Below are positions 5,057 through 6,366 of a DNA stretch of 6,366 nucleotides, piece after piece. The stretch is from Brucellaceae bacterium (GTDB taxonomy: Bacteria; Pseudomonadota; Alphaproteobacteria; Rhizobiales; Rhizobiaceae). The position numbers and the translations under genes were made by a program. Under the pieces are notes generated by a model. The model had not been told where the DNA came from. It saw nothing but the letters and a program-made list of their open reading frames with translations, and made no database searches. The stretch covers positions 1 to 6,366 of the forward strand of contig JAIRVW010000402.1 in NCBI GenBank assembly GCA_031253705.1, read 5' to 3'. Each line of letters opens with the position of its first letter. The stretch's first letter is position 1.

Positions 5057-5728
5057 ATGAAATCAGCAGTTATCCTTCTTCCGGGTCTGAACCGCGACCG
5101 CGATATGATCGCCGCGCTGACCAAAATCGGTGGCAAGGCTCCGCAGACCGTGTGGCAGACCGATACAGAAATTCCTGATGTTGACCTGATCGTCATTCCG
5201 GGCGGCTTCTCCTACGGCGACTATCTGCGCTGCGGTGCGATTGCTGCACGTATGCCTGTCATGCAGGCACTGCGCAAAAAAGCCGAGGCCGGTGTGCGCG
5301 TGATCGGTGTTTGCAACGGCTTCCAGATTCTGCTTGAAGCAGGTCTTCTGCCGGGTGCGCTGATGCGCAACACCTCGCTGAAATTTGTCTGCCGCGAAAT
5401 CAAACTCGAAGTTGCCAATAATCAGAGCGTCTTCACCCGCGGTTACGAACAAGGCCAGATCATCCGCTGCCCTGTTGCCCATCATGACGGCAACTATTTC
5501 GCGGAAAGCGATGTTCTGAAGTCAATCGAAGACAATGGTCAGGTTGTATTCCGTTATGCGGAAGGCACCAATCCGAACGGTTCCGTCAATGACATTGCAG
5601 GCATTACCAATGCTCAAGGCAATGTGCTTGGCATGATGCCGCATCCGGAAAACCTGATAGAACAGGCACATGGCGGCACCGACGGCCGTGCATTGTTTGC
5701 ATCGGCGTTGGATCGCCTTGCCTCGTAA
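5057..5728 (+). CDS. purQ: Phosphoribosylformylglycinamidine synthase subunit PurQ, glutaminase (223 aa)
   Basis: PurQ is the class I (triad) glutamine amidotransferase subunit of FGAM synthase; it hydrolyses glutamine and supplies ammonia to PurL. The N-terminus [17 protein letters not shown] is standard for the alphaproteobacterial protein. The oxyanion region is [19 protein letters not shown] (residues 46-64), the nucleophile is Cys86 in [19 protein letters not shown], and the other catalytic residues are His196 and Glu198 in GMMPHPEN. The pattern [11 protein letters not shown] (104-114) and [11 protein letters not shown] (138-148) are also typical. Length and all catalytic residues are intact. 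The ATG at 5057 has a loose purine-rich site (AAAGAGAG at 5038-5045, 11 nt away); a frame extension back to a TTG at 5030 has no family support. The structured 119-bp spacer before it is longer than the short gap I would expect for subunits of one complex. A terminator follows. Confidence 0.98.
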   Translation: MKSAVILLPGLNRDRDMIAALTKIGGKAPQTVWQTDTEIPDVDLIVIPGGFSYGDYLRCGAIAARMPVMQALRKKAEAGVRVIGVCNGFQILLEAGLLPGALMRNTSLKFVCREIKLEVANNQSVFTRGYEQGQIIRCPVAHHDGNYFAESDVLKSIEDNGQVVFRYAEGTNPNGSVNDIAGITNAQGNVLGMMPHPENLIEQAHGGTDGRALFASALDRLAS

Positions 5729-5736
5729 GAAAAATC

Positions 5737-5772
5737 TGCCCGCTTAGCAGCATCAGTTTGCGCGGGCATTTT
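5737..5772 (+). terminator. Intrinsic terminator after purQ
   Basis: TGCCCGC (5737-5743) pairs with GCGGGCA (5762-5768), 7 bp with an 18-nt loop, followed by TTTTC; an AAAA at 5731-5734 could pair with the TTTT across a small internal loop. It lies nine bases after the purQ stop. The stem is short and the T-run only four long, so read-through into the next gene is plausible. Confidence 0.7.
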
Positions 5773-5797
5773 CTGCATGACATGACAACAGCATAAC

Positions 5798-5806
5798 GGG
5801 AGGAAG
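5798..5806 (+). promoter_or_regulatory. Strong ribosome-binding site of the GST-family gene
   Basis: GGGAGGAAG, with GGAGG 7 nt before the ATG at 5811, is the best ribosome-binding site in the window and fixes the start of the last gene. Confidence 0.85.
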
Positions 5807-5810
5807 TACT

Positions 5811-6366
5811 ATGAAGCTCTATAATAAGCCTTTATCACCTTACTGCGCCTTTATCCGCATTATTGCTGAGGTCAAAGACCTGCCGCTGAAACTGATCGAC
5901 GCCCCTGCCGGTCCACCGCTGCCGGAAGAGTTTCGGGAAATCTCACCGATGCGCCGTATTCCGGTACTGGTCACCGGCTCCGGCGAAACTCTGTTTGAAG
6001 CTTCTGTCATTGCCGAATATCTGGAAGAACGTTTTCCGGAAAAGCCGATGCTGCCAGCCGATCCGAAAGACCGCGCACAGATCCGTATCATCATGCGTTT
6101 GCTTGATCTGGATGTGCTGCCGTCGATCATTCCGGTTTTGCTGGCAGGCCCAGCCAATCCGTTTCCGGCTGAAAAAACTGCGAAAATCTTTGAACATGTG
6201 CGTCATGCGCTGAAAACCGTGGAAGCCCGTATTTCCTCCGGCCCTTATGTGGCCGGTGAAAATGTGACACTGGCCGATGCATGGCTTGCGCCGACCCGTT
6301 TTCTGCTGGAAAGCCTGCGCCGGTTTCCGGGCTTTGAAGCCATTCTGGAAGATTGCCCGAGGATCG
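5811..6366 (+). CDS. Glutathione S-transferase family protein, 3' end cut by the window
   Basis: 185 codons are visible and the frame is still open at the window edge. The N-terminal thioredoxin-fold domain begins MKLYNKPLSPYCAFIR, where Ser9 or Cys12 could act on glutathione thiol, and continues with MRRIPVLV containing the cis-Pro51 that positions glutathione, then GETLFEASVIAEYLEERFP (residues 58-76). The helical C-terminal domain has the usual hydrophobic capping motif region, here YVAGENVTLADAWLAP (146-161). The family is a cytoplasmic dimer that conjugates or reduces substrates with glutathione. In the glutathione gamma-glutamyl site the common Glu-Ser pair reads Glu63-Ala64, with a Ser at 65, so affinity or alignment may differ. 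The class and substrate cannot be named. The gene follows purQ on the same strand, 82 bases away and past a terminator, with a strong ribosome-binding site. About 20-40 residues are probably missing. Confidence 0.93.
   Translation, partial: MKLYNKPLSPYCAFIRIIAEVKDLPLKLIDAPAGPPLPEEFREISPMRRIPVLVTGSGETLFEASVIAEYLEERFPEKPMLPADPKDRAQIRIIMRLLDLDVLPSIIPVLLAGPANPFPAEKTAKIFEHVRHALKTVEARISSGPYVAGENVTLADAWLAPTRFLLESLRRFPGFEAILEDCPRI

Noticed and set aside
5063..5485. A 140-codon - strand frame opposite purQ
   Set aside because: It lies entirely antisense within the certain purQ gene and has no protein-family features.
1..6366. Search for tRNA or rRNA genes, CRISPR arrays, transposases, prophage genes, toxin-antitoxin pairs or defence genes
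   Set aside because: None was recognised on either strand; the genes are core metabolism, one surface protein and conserved accessory enzymes.

Overview
The window looks like a chromosomal segment of an alphaproteobacterium of the order Hyphomicrobiales (Rhizobiales), probably a Brucellaceae-type organism. Three things point there: a split FGAM-synthase purine cluster in the order purC-purS-purQ, an adjacent DUF1476 / F1-ATPase zeta-inhibitor gene, and a Brucella/Bartonella-style autotransporter barrel. By eye the base composition is near 50% GC, low for most rhizobia, so a lower-GC relative (for example Pseudochrobactrum-like) is possible; that is a guess.

Left part (1-2165, + strand). The window opens inside an autotransporter gene, of which only the C-terminal outer-membrane beta-barrel is present, closed by a clear intrinsic terminator. 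Next is a small, very basic, conserved-looking protein of unknown function. A 218-bp spacer rich in inverted repeats follows, then an RBBP9/YdeN-type serine hydrolase with an intact Ser-Asp-His triad.

Middle part (2166-3482, - strand). A bidirectional terminator separates the hydrolase from a convergent HpcH/HpaI-family class II aldolase. Upstream of the aldolase and in the same direction, but behind its own strong terminator, lies the gene for the alphaproteobacterial F1-ATPase inhibitor (zeta) subunit.

Right part (3483-6366, + strand). A 343-bp gene-free region divides the zeta gene from the divergent purine cluster and holds short direct repeats and three small hairpins just before purC. 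purC (SAICAR synthetase), purS and purQ (small and glutaminase subunits of FGAM synthase) follow. Their spacers are unusually long and structured: a 10-bp hairpin between purC and purS, and two hairpins plus a direct repeat that includes the purQ ribosome-binding region between purS and purQ. A terminator ends purQ. The next gene is a glutathione S-transferase family protein, cut by the window end; purL, the partner of purS and purQ, is not seen.

PurC, PurS and PurQ serve consecutive parts of de novo IMP synthesis, and the divergent zeta gene controls ATP hydrolysis by the F-type ATPase, so the neighbourhood is core energy and nucleotide housekeeping. I see no mobile element, CRISPR array, tRNA or rRNA. 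No clearly new system is visible; the least explained items are the structured spacers around the pur genes and the basic protein of unknown function.
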